NCBI RefSeq assembly: GCF_002933275.1
Contig: NZ_PSSX01000014.1
Location: 49,174-113,173 of the forward strand
Source of the DNA: Marinobacter maroccanus
Lineage (GTDB): Bacteria > Pseudomonadota > Gammaproteobacteria > Pseudomonadales > Oleiphilaceae
Length of the DNA: 64,000 nt
Reading direction: 5' to 3'
The translations under genes were made by a program, and so were the position numbers. Below the pieces are notes generated by a model. The model searched no databases. It was given only the letters and a program-made list of their open reading frames with translations, and was not told the origin of the DNA. This document shows, piece after piece, positions 48,949 through 58,268 of this stretch; positions within the stretch are counted from its first letter, which is position 1, and each line of letters starts with the position of its first letter.

Positions 48949-51591
48949 TCAGAAATCCGCCACCAGATCCGGCGCCGCCTTCTGCAGCTGGTCCCGGAAC
49001 ACAGACTTGATACGTTCCAGTGCCTCCTCGGTTTCCGCCTCAAAGCGCAGAACCAGCACTGGCGTGGTATTTGATGCCCGGCACAGCCCCCAGCCATCGG
49101 CGTAGTCCACACGAATGCCATCGATAGTGCTGATGTTGCCGTCACCGAAGTCGCCGGCCTCGCCGAGACGTTTAATGATGTCGAACTTGGAGCTTTCGGT
49201 CACTTCGACATTCAGCTCCGGCGTGCTGATATCGTCCGGGAAATCCTCGAAGACTTCATCGCTGTGCCGGTCTTCGATGCCCAGAATTTCAAGTAGGCGG
49301 GCCGCGGAATAGAGGCCATCATCAAAGCCATACCAGCGCTCGCCAAAGAAAATATGACCGCTCATTTCCCCGGCCAGAAGGGCGCCAGTCTCTTTCATTT
49401 TTGCTTTCATCAATGAATGACCGGTTTTCCACATGATGGGCCTGCCACCAGCTTCGGATATCACACCGGCCAGCCTGCGGCTGCACTTCACGTCGTACAG
49501 AACGTCAGCACCCGGATTCCGGGACACCACATCCCGGGCAAACAGCATCATCAGACGATCTGGCCAGATGATCTTGCCGGAATTGGTCACCACACCCAGT
49601 CGGTCGCCGTCGCCATCAAAGGCCAAACCGATGTCAGCCCCTTCGGATTCAACCCTCGCAATCAGATCGGCGAGATTCGCGGGCTTGCCGGGATCGGGGT
49701 GGTGATTCGGGAAGTCACCATCCACATCGCAGTACAATGGAATCACTTCACAGCCCAGCTCCTCGATCAGCATGGGCCCGAGTTCACCGGCAATGCCGTT
49801 GCCGGCATCGACCACTACCTTAAGTGGTGCAGCGACTGCTATGTCGCCAACAATCCGGTCCAGGTAGGCACGACGAACATCCTCGGTGCTCTGACTCCCC
49901 CGACCGCTGGCAAAATCCCCGGTCTGGATGCGCTGATACAATTTCTGGATGGCCTCGCCCGAAAGGGTTTCACCACCCAACATGATTTTCAGACCGTTGT
50001 AGTTGGCCGGGTTGTGGCTGCCGGTCACCATAACGCCGGAGCCGGTCTGGAGTTCGTGGGTGGCAAAATAGAGTACCGGCGTGGGCACGGCGCCCACATG
50101 AATCACGTTACACCCGGCGGCCATCACACCGCGTGCCAGGGCATCCGCGAGATCCGGGCTGGAGTGGCGGCCATCATAACCAATGCAGAGGCCGTCGACA
50201 CCGCGCTCCAGGGCCTCGGAACCAATGGCCCGACCAATGACCTCTACGCCCTCGGTGGTCAGGGTCTCCCCGACAATGCCCCGAATGTCATAGGCCCGGA
50301 AAATATCCTGGGACAGCTCCACCTGGGGCAGGGCCACCTCTTCTACATCCGGGGTGTCACCCGCACCCAGGACGGTATCATCGCCGCTGCCAAACCCGAG
50401 CACATCCTCGTCGCCATCAAGCATATCGATGTCGGGCATGTCCTTGTCCTGGAACAGGGGCTCATCGCTGCCGCTGGCGGCACCTGCGCCAGACTTTCCG
50501 GAACCGGCCTGCCTGGGTTTTGCCGTCTCTGCGGCCTTGGCAACCCGCTTGTCGACAACCTGGGACAACCGGTACAGAACCTCACCGGTTGAGGCCACCA
50601 TATCCCAGCGGAAAGTGGGCAGTTTCACCCGCTCTCCGCCGAACACCTTGTGGGCCCACTGGATCAGTGCGGTCACATCCTGGCGCAGACCTTTCTGGGC
50701 ACCACCCAGCAGCACCCAGACGATGATGGCAGCGATCAGGGCGGGAACTCCGACCAGAATGGCGATCATCACCGTGTCCACCGGCGCTGCGGATGATCTG
50801 GCGGGGGTGTAGGTCACCGTCCAGTCAGGATTGCTGAGTCCCCGGGACTCAGCATTTCCCGAGCCACTGCCATTACTGACCACCGTCCGGGACGAGCCGG
50901 ACACAGTCTGAACCAGAGCCAGCTGCCCCCCGAGACTCGAGTTGACCACTTGCAGCAACGGCTGGATCTGGCCGGAGTCAAAAATGATCAGCAGGCTTCC
51001 GATGACCGCATTGCTTGTCGGGTTACGTACCGGAGTCGCCATCTGGACAAACCATCGGTTATCCCGGGGAAAGGCATCGGGGAACAGTCTTTGCCCGGTT
51101 TCAGCGCGTCGGGCGAGTTCAAGGCCCGAGAAGCCCAGCAGTCCGTCACTGCTGGAAGTGCGCGGAATGTCACGGTAGGGAAACAGATGGACCGCCTCAA
51201 TGCCTGGCAATGAATCCGCCAGCTGCACCTCGGTTGCCGGTATCTCGTTCCGGCTGTTGAGGGCCTGAATCACGTGCGGCTGGGTAGCCAAGCCATCAAC
51301 GCTTTTCTGGACCTGGTCAAAATACTGGTTCAGACGAAGCGCTGCAGCATCCGCCTCCAGGACTTTCAATGATTCGAAGCGCTCCTTTGCCGAAGGCTGG
51401 ACCACCAGAAAATGAAGCAACGCAACGGCAATCACGCCCGCCAGAACCACGACCAGTGACTGGTTTACCGCTACGGAGTTGAGCCGCTTGAGCTTGGGCC
51501 CCGAGGCACTGGCCTTTTCCTTTTTTGCCGCCTTCTTTGATGGCTTTTCATCAACGGACGCGTCGGCATCTTTCTTTTTACCCAGCTTCAT
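48949..51591 (-). CDS. algC: Phosphomannomutase/phosphoglucomutase AlgC, long membrane form
   Basis: An 880-residue protein. A charged N-terminus is followed by transmembrane helix 1 (44-64), a periplasmic region of about 200 residues, helix 2 (271-296) and an acidic linker. The mutase begins near residue 425 (IFRAYDIRG). The phosphoserine is S525 in VTGSHNPANYN, and the metal loop is FDGDGDRLG. It interconverts Man-6-P/Man-1-P and Glc-6-P/Glc-1-P for LPS and exopolysaccharide. The mutase part alone equals the 460-residue soluble AlgC; similar long forms are annotated in some Pseudomonas genomes. Confidence 0.92.
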   Translation of the reverse strand: MKLGKKKDADASVDEKPSKKAAKKEKASASGPKLKRLNSVAVNQSLVVVLAGVIAVALLHFLVVQPSAKERFESLKVLEADAAALRLNQYFDQVQKSVDGLATQPHVIQALNSRNEIPATEVQLADSLPGIEAVHLFPYRDIPRTSSSDGLLGFSGLELARRAETGQRLFPDAFPRDNRWFVQMATPVRNPTSNAVIGSLLIIFDSGQIQPLLQVVNSSLGGQLALVQTVSGSSRTVVSNGSGSGNAESRGLSNPDWTVTYTPARSSAAPVDTVMIAILVGVPALIAAIIVWVLLGGAQKGLRQDVTALIQWAHKVFGGERVKLPTFRWDMVASTGEVLYRLSQVVDKRVAKAAETAKPRQAGSGKSGAGAASGSDEPLFQDKDMPDIDMLDGDEDVLGFGSGDDTVLGAGDTPDVEEVALPQVELSQDIFRAYDIRGIVGETLTTEGVEVIGRAIGSEALERGVDGLCIGYDGRHSSPDLADALARGVMAAGCNVIHVGAVPTPVLYFATHELQTGSGVMVTGSHNPANYNGLKIMLGGETLSGEAIQKLYQRIQTGDFASGRGSQSTEDVRRAYLDRIVGDIAVAAPLKVVVDAGNGIAGELGPMLIEELGCEVIPLYCDVDGDFPNHHPDPGKPANLADLIARVESEGADIGLAFDGDGDRLGVVTNSGKIIWPDRLMMLFARDVVSRNPGADVLYDVKCSRRLAGVISEAGGRPIMWKTGHSLMKAKMKETGALLAGEMSGHIFFGERWYGFDDGLYSAARLLEILGIEDRHSDEVFEDFPDDISTPELNVEVTESSKFDIIKRLGEAGDFGDGNISTIDGIRVDYADGWGLCRASNTTPVLVLRFEAETEEALERIKSVFRDQLQKAAPDLVADF

Positions 51592-51686
51592 AGTCCATCC
51601 TGCATTTGTAATTTTATCGTCCTGGACAAGCAGTTACCCGCAAAGTATAGACGCCGGCGCGCGGTTCTGCGTGGCCGGCCTCCAGG

Positions 51687-52148
51687 TCACCGCGTACCAG
51701 TGGAACCAAAGCCACCGTCACCACGGGCACTGGCGTCAAATTCCGAAACCACCTCAAAATCGGCCTGGACAACGGGTACCAGCACCAACTGGGCCAGGCG
51801 TTCGCCCACGTCCACGGTAAAGCTGGTGCGTCCCCGGTTCCAACAGGACACCATCAACTCGCCCTGGTAATCCGAATCGATCAACCCCACCAGATTGCCA
51901 AGTACAATGCCGTGCTTGTGGCCGAGCCCGCTTCTGGGCAGGATCATGGCCGCCAGTGACGGGTCTGCGATGTGGATCGACAACCCGGTGCGAATCAGTT
52001 GGGTATCACCCGGCTCCAGGGTCAGCGGTTCGTCCAGGCAGGCCCTCAGATCAAGACCGGCAGAGCCTTCGGTGGCATACTCGGGAAAGGGAATCTGGTT
52101 ACCGATACGGTCATCCAGAATACGTACCTGAAGATTTTTCCTGCTCAT
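51687..52148 (-). CDS. dut: Deoxyuridine 5'-triphosphate nucleotidohydrolase
   Basis: A 153-residue trimeric dUTPase. The five family motifs are visible, among them AGLDLRA near 30, [10 protein letters not shown] near 70, [11 protein letters not shown] near 85, RLAQLVLVP near 115 and the C-terminal Gly-rich GDGGFGSTG that closes over the substrate. It keeps uracil out of DNA and supplies dUMP. It lies between coaBC and algC on the same strand. Confidence 0.96.
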   Translation of the reverse strand: MSRKNLQVRILDDRIGNQIPFPEYATEGSAGLDLRACLDEPLTLEPGDTQLIRTGLSIHIADPSLAAMILPRSGLGHKHGIVLGNLVGLIDSDYQGELMVSCWNRGRTSFTVDVGERLAQLVLVPVVQADFEVVSEFDASARGDGGFGSTGTR

Positions 52149-52190
52149 GAGGGATCCTGTCGATTGTGGTATCGGGTACGCTTCGCTGAA

Positions 52191-53390
52191 TCAGCGGGCG
52201 GCCTGACCAAGATGTTCACTTATCATTGCCACCAGCTCTCGGGCAATGTTCGTTTTGCTGTCCGGCCCGAGAGACGCCTGACCACCCGGCCAGAACACGG
52301 TTACCGCATTATTGTCACTGTTGAAACCCAAGCCCGGAGCCGACACATCGTTGGCCACGATCATGTTGAGCTTCTTGCGTTGCATTTTATCGGTGGCGTA
52401 GCTGGCCACGTCGGAAGTTTCTGCCGCGAAACCCACTGTAAACGGCGCATCATCACGCCCGGCAATGGTTGCCAGGGTGTCCGGGTTGCGCTTCAGCGAG
52501 AGCGCCATGGCCTCACTGGATTTCTTGATCTTATCGCCGGCACAGGTTTCCGGGCGGTAATCCGCCACCGCGGCCGTCGCAATAAACAGGTCGCAACCTT
52601 CATCCGCGGCAGCAGAGGCTTCCCGCAACATGTCCTCGGCCGTTAACACCTGCCGCACTTCGACACCGGCAGGCGGCGTCAGTGCCACCGGTCCGCTGAC
52701 AAGAACCACCCGGGCGCCGGCCTTGCTCGCTGCGCTGGCGAGGGCATAACCCATTTTCCCGGAACTGTGATTGCTTATGTAGCGCACCGGGTCAATGGGT
52801 TCGCGGGTGGGGCCTGCCGTAATGACCACTGTCTTGCCGGAGAGTACTCCTGTGTGACCGCGATCAAGGAGACCGAAAATGGCCTCCGGCTCAAGCATTC
52901 TGCCGGGACCAGTATCGCCACAGGCCTGAGCCCCCTGATCGGGTCCCCATAACTCGATCTGGGGATCCTCTTCCAGAAGCCGGATATTTCTCTGGGTACG
53001 GCCGTTACTCCACATCGCCTGATTCATCGCAGGCACCACGGCAATAGGCGCTTCGGTTGCACAACAAACGGTGGTCAGCAGATCGTCCGCCATACCTTGA
53101 GCCAGACGGGCAATAAAGTCAGCCGACGCCGGCGCAATCACCACCCGGTCTGCCCATTTGGCCAACTCGATATGCCCCATGCCAGCTTCCGCCTCAGGGT
53201 CCAGCAAGGACGTCCGAACCGGTTCGCCACTCAGGGCCTGGAAGGTGAGTGGCGTCACGAAGGCTTCCGCTCCCCGGGTCATGACCACTCGCACCTCATG
53301 GCCAGCCTTCTTCAGCTGACGCACCAGTTCGGCGCTTTTATAGGCGGCAATACCACCGGTCACTCCCAGAAGGATTCGTCTGGCGGCCAT
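52191..53390 (-). CDS. coaBC: Bifunctional phosphopantothenoylcysteine decarboxylase/synthetase
   Basis: A 399-residue fusion. The N-terminal flavoprotein CoaC part (about 1-185) starts RRILLGVTGGIAAYKSAELV and carries PAMNQAMW. The C-terminal CoaB part (about 190-399) has ITAGPTREPIDPVRYISNHSSGKMG. Together they make 4'-phosphopantetheine for CoA. I chose ATG 53390, which gives the family N-terminus; a 27-codon extension upstream is not supported. It is divergent from radC across 185 bases. Confidence 0.95.
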   Translation of the reverse strand: MAARRILLGVTGGIAAYKSAELVRQLKKAGHEVRVVMTRGAEAFVTPLTFQALSGEPVRTSLLDPEAEAGMGHIELAKWADRVVIAPASADFIARLAQGMADDLLTTVCCATEAPIAVVPAMNQAMWSNGRTQRNIRLLEEDPQIELWGPDQGAQACGDTGPGRMLEPEAIFGLLDRGHTGVLSGKTVVITAGPTREPIDPVRYISNHSSGKMGYALASAASKAGARVVLVSGPVALTPPAGVEVRQVLTAEDMLREASAAADEGCDLFIATAAVADYRPETCAGDKIKKSSEAMALSLKRNPDTLATIAGRDDAPFTVGFAAETSDVASYATDKMQRKKLNMIVANDVSAPGLGFNSDNNAVTVFWPGGQASLGPDSKTNIARELVAMISEHLGQAAR

Positions 53391-53575
53391 AGGGGCTCCG
53401 TTTCCGCATAAAATGAAAGGCTTATAAGATAGCATGCTCAGGCCGGGGCGACAGCCTGCCAGGCCCTGCATACGTTTACCGATTGTTACTTTTTAAAGTA
53501 ACCTTTGTAACCCTGAGATGCCCGTCGCGGTGCAGGAAGCACCCGGGCAGGACACGACAACGCAAGGAAGCCAAA

Positions 53576-54250
53576 ATGACTGACTCCACCTGGCCCACGG
53601 ACGAACGCCCGCGCGAGCGCCTGCTCGCGCACGGGGCGCAGACCCTCTCCGACGCCGAACTGCTCGCCATATTTCTACGCACCGGTACCACCGGCATGCC
53701 GGTTATGGCCCTGGCACGTTACCTGATTGAGGAATTTTCCGGGCTTCGGGGGCTGCTGACAGCCTCCCAACGCCAGTTCTGCAGCGTCAAAGGCCTGGGA
53801 ACGGCAAAATATGCCCAGGTGCAGGCGGCCATGGAAATGGCCCGCCGGGTCATGGATGAACCACTGCGCCAGGGAGACCCCCTTCGCTCTCCCGAAGACA
53901 CCCGCCGCTTCCTCACCAGTCGGCTCGGCACATACCCCCACGAGGTGTTTGCCGGCCTGTTCCTGGACAATCGCCATCGCGTTATCCAATACCGTGAGCT
54001 GTTCCGGGGCACCATCGACGGCGCGGCCGTCTATCCGCGAGAAGTGGTGCGACAGGCCCTGGAGGACAATGCAGCGGCGGTGATTTTCGCTCACAACCAC
54101 CCCTCGGGCGTGGCAGAACCCAGCCAGGCCGACATTTCCCTGACCCGTCGACTTAAAGAGGCTCTGGGCCTGGTGGATATCAGGGTTCTTGACCATATGG
54201 TTATTGGTCATGGTGAGGTAATATCGCTCGCCGAACGGGGTCTGCTGTAA
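53576..54250 (+). CDS. radC: RadC family JAMM/MPN protein
   Basis: A 224-residue protein with an N-terminal helix-hairpin-helix-like region (about 20-75) and a C-terminal JAMM metalloprotease fold. The zinc motif HNHPSG lies at 173-178, with the downstream Asp in PSQADISLT. The family name comes from an old repair phenotype since reassigned, and its true role is unknown. I used ATG 53576 ([17 protein letters not shown]); the longer frame upstream lacks similarity. It precedes rpmB-rpmG on the same strand, as in many gammaproteobacteria. Confidence 0.92.
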   Translation: MTDSTWPTDERPRERLLAHGAQTLSDAELLAIFLRTGTTGMPVMALARYLIEEFSGLRGLLTASQRQFCSVKGLGTAKYAQVQAAMEMARRVMDEPLRQGDPLRSPEDTRRFLTSRLGTYPHEVFAGLFLDNRHRVIQYRELFRGTIDGAAVYPREVVRQALEDNAAAVIFAHNHPSGVAEPSQADISLTRRLKEALGLVDIRVLDHMVIGHGEVISLAERGLL

Positions 54251-54310
54251 AGCCTGGTATGTAGCGATGCACGTCAATGCCGGAAAACTGGCCAAATTCC
54301 CAACAATTTT

Positions 54311-54339
54311 TTGCGTTGGGGGGCCAGTTCTGGTATAAA
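54311..54339 (+). promoter_or_regulatory. Sigma-70-type promoter for rpmB-rpmG
   Basis: TTGCGT (54311-54316), a 17-base spacer and TATAAA (54334-54339) lie in the 228-base gap between radC and rpmB, about 140 bases before the rpmB start. The long leader may carry regulation; I see no riboswitch in it. Confidence 0.6.
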
Positions 54340-54478
54340 AGCGTCCCTTTCTGGCGGCGTCTGGCGAGCAGCGTTCAGTTTAGAGGCGCGAATGGGGGTG
54401 TAATAGCTCCTTAGCAACCAGAGACGCATTAAAAACGAATTCGTATTATTGAGACCATTGCTCAGGTCGGAGGCAAGT

Positions 54479-54715
54479 ATGTCCAGAGTTTGTCAGGTTA
54501 CCGGTAAGCGTCCGGTATCCGGTAACAACGTTTCCCACGCGATGAACCACACTCGTCGTCGTTTTCTGCCGAATCTGCAGAACCATCGTTTCTGGGTTGA
54601 GTCCGAGAAGCGTTTCGTGAAGCTGCGCGTGTCCACCAAGGGCATGCGCATCATCGATAAAAAAGGCATTGACGCTGTGCTGGCCGATCTTCGTGCCCGC
54701 GGCGAGAAATTTTAA
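54479..54715 (+). CDS. rpmB: 50S ribosomal protein L28
   Basis: A 78-residue basic protein beginning [20 protein letters not shown], the invariant L28 start, and ending with [20 protein letters not shown] lies 5 bases before the ATG. The start at 54479 gives the standard length; the frame is open for 10 more codons upstream but without similarity. It forms a two-gene operon with rpmG, which follows 11 bases later. Confidence 0.97.
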   Translation: MSRVCQVTGKRPVSGNNVSHAMNHTRRRFLPNLQNHRFWVESEKRFVKLRVSTKGMRIIDKKGIDAVLADLRARGEKF

Positions 54716-54726
54716 GGAGCCGCATC

Positions 54727-54882
54727 ATGCGCGAGAAAATCAAGCTGGTTTCATCAGCAGGTACTGGTCACTTCTACACGACCAAGAAGAACAAGCGTAA
54801 CACTCCGGAAAAAATCGAGATCAAAAAGTACGATCCGGTTGTCCGCAAGCACGTTGCGTACAAGGAAGCCAAGATCAAGTAA
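54727..54882 (+). CDS. rpmG: 50S ribosomal protein L33
   Basis: A short 51-residue gene: [20 protein letters not shown] at the start and [10 protein letters not shown] at the end match L33 throughout. The TAAGGAG at the rpmB stop serves as its ribosome site. This is the cysteine-free form, so it is not the zinc-binding paralogue. The operon ends at a strong terminator 13 bases downstream. Confidence 0.97.
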   Translation: MREKIKLVSSAGTGHFYTTKKNKRNTPEKIEIKKYDPVVRKHVAYKEAKIK

Positions 54883-54895
54883 TTCCTGATCCGGC

Positions 54896-54939
54896 AGCCA
54901 CAAAAAAGCCCGGCCAATGCGCCGGGCTTTTTTGTGGCT
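54896..54939. terminator. Bidirectional rho-independent terminator after rpmG
   Basis: A perfect 19-bp stem (54896-54914 and 54921-54939) with core AAAAAAGCCCGGC, a 6-nt loop CAATGC, then GCCGGGCTTTTTT. It serves rpmG on the plus strand and the convergent nuclease gene on the minus strand. Confidence 0.93.
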
Positions 54940-54948
54940 CGCCGCCGC

Positions 54949-55809
54949 TCAGAACTTCTCCAGATAGCCCTCGGGTAATGCCACATCCATGGCGATAGGC
55001 AGGTGATCCGACATTGGATAGCTCACTACCTCGGAGCGCCGGATCTCCAGTGAGGGGCTTACCAGAATATGATCAAGGGCCTTCTCTGGCCGCCAGCTGG
55101 GAAAACTGTGGGCGGTGTCTGGCAGGGGCACCAGATCAGTTTCCTTCAGGGGAGTCTGGGTAAGCAGCTGCTCGGCGTGGGCATTCATGTCCCCCATCAG
55201 GACAACATGTCGGTAGTCAGCAATCAACTCCCGGATATAGCCCAACTGACGTTGCTGGGCCGTCTTGCTCAGGGAAAGATGCATCAGCACCAGCACCAGC
55301 GGATCATGCTCGGTTCCATACCTTGCAATGATGGCGCCCCGCCCCGGGATCAGACCCGGCAATTTATGTTCAGTGACATCCAGGGGCCGGTACCGGCTTA
55401 ACAGACCGTTACTGTGCTGGGCAATCTGCCCGAGATTCCGGTTCAACTGCTGGTACCAATAGGGAATACCTGCCGCTTCCGCCAGGTACTGCACCTGGTT
55501 GATATAGCCACTGCGCAGGCTGCCGCCGTCGCACTCCTGTAAAGCCACCACGTCGTACCCGCGCAGCAGGGATGCAATCCGGTCCAGATTTTCGATGCGA
55601 TTACGGTGAGGCAGTATATGCTGCCAGCTTCGCGTCAGGTAATGGCGATAGGAGGAGGTGTTGATACCCACCTGGATGTTGAAGGTGAGCAGGCGGATGT
55701 GTCGCTGCGGCTCGAACTCGGGAACATGCTCGGTCCCGGAGCAGGCACCCCTGGGCCCGCCGGCCGGCTTCAGGATGCCATTCAACTGCTTTCTTATATG
55801 CTTGTACAT
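54949..55809 (-). CDS. Endonuclease/exonuclease/phosphatase family protein
   Basis: A 286-residue EEP-fold protein. It shows LLTFNIQVGINTSSYRHYL near residue 40, ALQECDGG with the metal-binding Glu, VLMGDMNAH with the Asp-Asn pair, and MSDHLPIAMDV with the catalytic Asp-His. No signal peptide is seen. The fold covers nucleases, sphingomyelinases and phosphatases, so the substrate is open. The gene keeps company with dsbA, cytochrome c4 and engB as in Pseudomonas. Confidence 0.85.
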   Translation of the reverse strand: MYKHIRKQLNGILKPAGGPRGACSGTEHVPEFEPQRHIRLLTFNIQVGINTSSYRHYLTRSWQHILPHRNRIENLDRIASLLRGYDVVALQECDGGSLRSGYINQVQYLAEAAGIPYWYQQLNRNLGQIAQHSNGLLSRYRPLDVTEHKLPGLIPGRGAIIARYGTEHDPLVLVLMHLSLSKTAQQRQLGYIRELIADYRHVVLMGDMNAHAEQLLTQTPLKETDLVPLPDTAHSFPSWRPEKALDHILVSPSLEIRRSEVVSYPMSDHLPIAMDVALPEGYLEKF

Positions 55810-55869
55810 AGTGGCGGTCTCAACCGGCCGGCTGCTTGTTGTTCTCGGCTCTGGCGTATTGGCGCGGCC

Positions 55870-56505
55870 TTACTCCACCTCGCCCCGCTCTTTGGCGACA
55901 AGGTAGTCCACCACGTCCAGAACGGCCTCGTGGCTGCCGGCCATGGATGCACTGACAGTGTACTTACCATTAACCAGCATAGTTGGAGTTCCGGTGATGC
56001 GCGCGCCGCGGATTTTCGACTGGGCCTTCTGCATGCGGGCATTCACACCAAAGCTTTTGTAGGTGCTGACAAATTCATCTGGATCCACGCCATAACCCGC
56101 GACGAAGTCGGCCAGGGCTTCCGGCGTATTCAGGGGGCGGCGCTCGCCAGCAAGCGCATCGAACAGGGCGTCGTGCACCTTGTCCAGCTCACCCATGGCT
56201 TCCAGGGCGTAAAAGGCGTAGGCGTGAGGCTCCCAGTTTCTGCCCAGTGCCGCAGGGATCTTCACGTAGTTGACGTAATCAGGCGCATTGGCCGCCCACT
56301 CCTCAACCAGGGGCTTGAAATTGTAACAATGGGGGCAGCCGTACCAGAAGACTTCCGCTACCTCCACACCGGAATCGCTGTCGGTTCTTACCGGGTTATC
56401 CAGCCGGTTGTAATGGGTACCTTCTTTCCACTCTGCGGCGTTGGCCAGGCCAGAAACAGACAGTGCCAACAGGAGCAGAAAAGCCGTTCTGAAGGATCGA
56501 AACAT
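55870..56505 (-). CDS. dsbA: Thiol:disulfide interchange protein DsbA
   Basis: A 211-residue periplasmic oxidoreductase. The signal peptide ends at LANA (about 23), and the active site is C57-P-H-C60 in FWYGCPHCYNF, with a cis-proline in GTPTMLVNG. It introduces disulfides into exported proteins; LptD, also encoded here with four conserved cysteines, is a likely client. It stands apart from cytochrome c4 by 146 bases that hold a terminator. Confidence 0.94.
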   Translation of the reverse strand: MFRSFRTAFLLLLALSVSGLANAAEWKEGTHYNRLDNPVRTDSDSGVEVAEVFWYGCPHCYNFKPLVEEWAANAPDYVNYVKIPAALGRNWEPHAYAFYALEAMGELDKVHDALFDALAGERRPLNTPEALADFVAGYGVDPDEFVSTYKSFGVNARMQKAQSKIRGARITGTPTMLVNGKYTVSASMAGSHEAVLDVVDYLVAKERGEVE

Positions 56506-56603
56506 GAAAAATCTCCGGTTATCTGAATATCGTTTTGGGAGGATTATGACCCAGCGTACCTGAAAAGTTCCACTGGTCGGCAGTTACAGAAACGAAAGGC
56601 AAC

Positions 56604-56629
56604 AAAAAACCCCGCACCAGGCGGGGTTT
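56604..56629 (-). terminator. Rho-independent terminator after the cytochrome c4 gene
   Basis: Read on the minus strand, AAACCCCGC, loop CTGGT, GCGGGGTTT is followed by further Ts. It lies 22 bases after the cytochrome stop codon and before dsbA. Confidence 0.85.
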
Positions 56630-56651
56630 CTCGCTGCAAACCGGCGGCTTC

Positions 56652-57260
56652 TTAGTTCAGGCCGGAGATGTAGCTGGAGACCGCTTCGATCTCGGCATCG
56701 GTCAGCTTCGAGGCGACGTCCATCATGATCGATGCGTTGGCGCCAGAATCCCGAGCACCATCCCGGTAGGCATTCAACTGCTTGACCAGGTACTCTGCGT
56801 TTTGACCGCCGAGCGCCGGGTAGCCGGCGGGCTCGTTGCCAACGCCTTGCGGGTTGTGGCAGCCGGCACAGGCCGGGACGCCCGTTGCCATGTTGCCGCC
56901 ACGGTAAAGTGCCGCACCCTGATCGACCAGATCCGGGTCAGCCTGACCAACCACCATGTCCTGGGCGTTGAAGTAGGCCGCCAGATCCTGCAGATCCTGG
57001 TCGTTCATATTATCCAGAATACCGGTCATTTCCGCGATATTCCGCTCTTTATCCTTGATCAACACCAGTTGGCGATACAGGTATTTCTCGCCCAGACCGG
57101 ACAGCTTGGGATAGGCTCCCATAATGGGCTTGGCACCATTCTGGCCGTGACAACCGGCACATACCGCTGCGTTCTGTTCGCCTGCTTGAGGATCTCCCGC
57201 CCCGTGCGCCATCGCCGTGAGGCCAACACCGAGAACTACTCCTGCGATCAGTTTTTTCAT
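56652..57260 (-). CDS. Cytochrome c4 (diheme c-type cytochrome)
   Basis: A 202-residue periplasmic protein. The signal peptide ends at about residue 20 (AMAHGAG). Two haem-binding CAGCH motifs lie at 34-38 and 131-135 in a duplicated c4 fold, each with a later Met that can be the sixth ligand (for example IMGAYPKL). Cytochrome c4 passes electrons from the bc1 complex to terminal oxidases. It is divergent from engB across 176 bases, an arrangement also known in Pseudomonas. Confidence 0.93.
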   Translation of the reverse strand: MKKLIAGVVLGVGLTAMAHGAGDPQAGEQNAAVCAGCHGQNGAKPIMGAYPKLSGLGEKYLYRQLVLIKDKERNIAEMTGILDNMNDQDLQDLAAYFNAQDMVVGQADPDLVDQGAALYRGGNMATGVPACAGCHNPQGVGNEPAGYPALGGQNAEYLVKQLNAYRDGARDSGANASIMMDVASKLTDAEIEAVSSYISGLN

Positions 57261-57436
57261 GCTCGCTCCGCTTCTCTCATCTTTTAAGGGTATTCTTCGC
57301 TATGCAGCCGGTAGGCGCTGACCAGTCAGGCTCAAAACCGGGGCTGACAGCGGTCGCGCGCAGCGCGCCGCCCGGAATTGGTGTAGCATTATACATTAAT
57401 CCCTGATAACTGAAATCCAAAGGAAAGCCAACCGCT

Positions 57437-58084
57437 GTGGACCCTGATCTGACTCAAAAAAGCCTCTCTTTTAACAGCGCCCGATTTCTCATCAGCGCTT
57501 CCCGCCTGGATGAGTGCCCGCCCGATTTCGGTGCCGAAGTCGCCTTCGCCGGCCGCTCCAACGCCGGAAAATCCAGCGCGCTTAATGCCATAACTGCCAA
57601 CGGCAAGCTGGCCCGGACCAGTAAGACCCCCGGACGCACACGGCTGATCAACTTCTTCTCTCTCAACCGCGAGAATTGCCGAATGGTCGATTTGCCCGGG
57701 TACGGCTATGCCAAAGTATCCAGGGACATGAAAGACGACTGGCAACAGCACCTGGGCCACTACCTGAATGACCGGCGCTGCCTGCGTGGCCTGGTTCTGG
57801 TGATGGACATCCGCCACCCGCTGACCGATTTTGACCAAATGATGGTGGAATGGTGCGAGCATAACAACCTGCCGTTGATGATTCTGGCCACCAAGGCAGA
57901 CAAACTGAAGTTCGGCCAGGCCAAAACCGCCATGCTGGGCATTGCCCGGGATCTGAAAGCGTATACCTGCGTGGAGCACCTGATCATGTTCTCCGCAACG
58001 TCAAAACGGGGCGTGGACGAATGCCGGGAGGCGTTGATCGAGTGGCTGGAGGGTGATGCTGGAGAAGCAGAGACCACGACCTGA
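57437..58084 (+). CDS. engB: Ribosome biogenesis GTPase YihA/EngB/YsxC
   Basis: A 215-residue TRAFAC GTPase needed for 50S assembly. G1 is GRSNAGKS (39-46), G2 lies in TPGRTR, G3 in VDLPGYG, and G4 is TKAD. The start is GTG 57437 behind AAAGGAAAG. The length is typical. It stands alone, with a minus-strand terminator just downstream. Confidence 0.95.
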   Translation: MDPDLTQKSLSFNSARFLISASRLDECPPDFGAEVAFAGRSNAGKSSALNAITANGKLARTSKTPGRTRLINFFSLNRENCRMVDLPGYGYAKVSRDMKDDWQQHLGHYLNDRRCLRGLVLVMDIRHPLTDFDQMMVEWCEHNNLPLMILATKADKLKFGQAKTAMLGIARDLKAYTCVEHLIMFSATSKRGVDECREALIEWLEGDAGEAETTT

Positions 58085-58090
58085 AGGCAT

Positions 58091-58123
58091 AAAAAAAACC
58101 GGCCTGCCAGATAGCAGACCGGT
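58091..58123 (-). terminator. Rho-independent terminator for the TetR gene
   Basis: On the minus strand, ACCGGTCTGC, a 6-nt loop, then GCAGGCCGGT with one mismatch is followed by eight Ts. It lies about 145 bases after the stop of the TetR gene and abuts engB, with which that gene converges. Confidence 0.78.
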
Positions 58124-58268
58124 GAAACGTCAGGGTTTGCGACGTGCTAAAACCTGAGATCGCACTCAGGAGACGCGAGGAATGTCCGAATTCCCAACGT
58201 CACCTTTATGATTCGTGTTTTCGACGAAAGTTCCAGAGCAGATCATTTTTTGAACAGATTTTCGGGTT

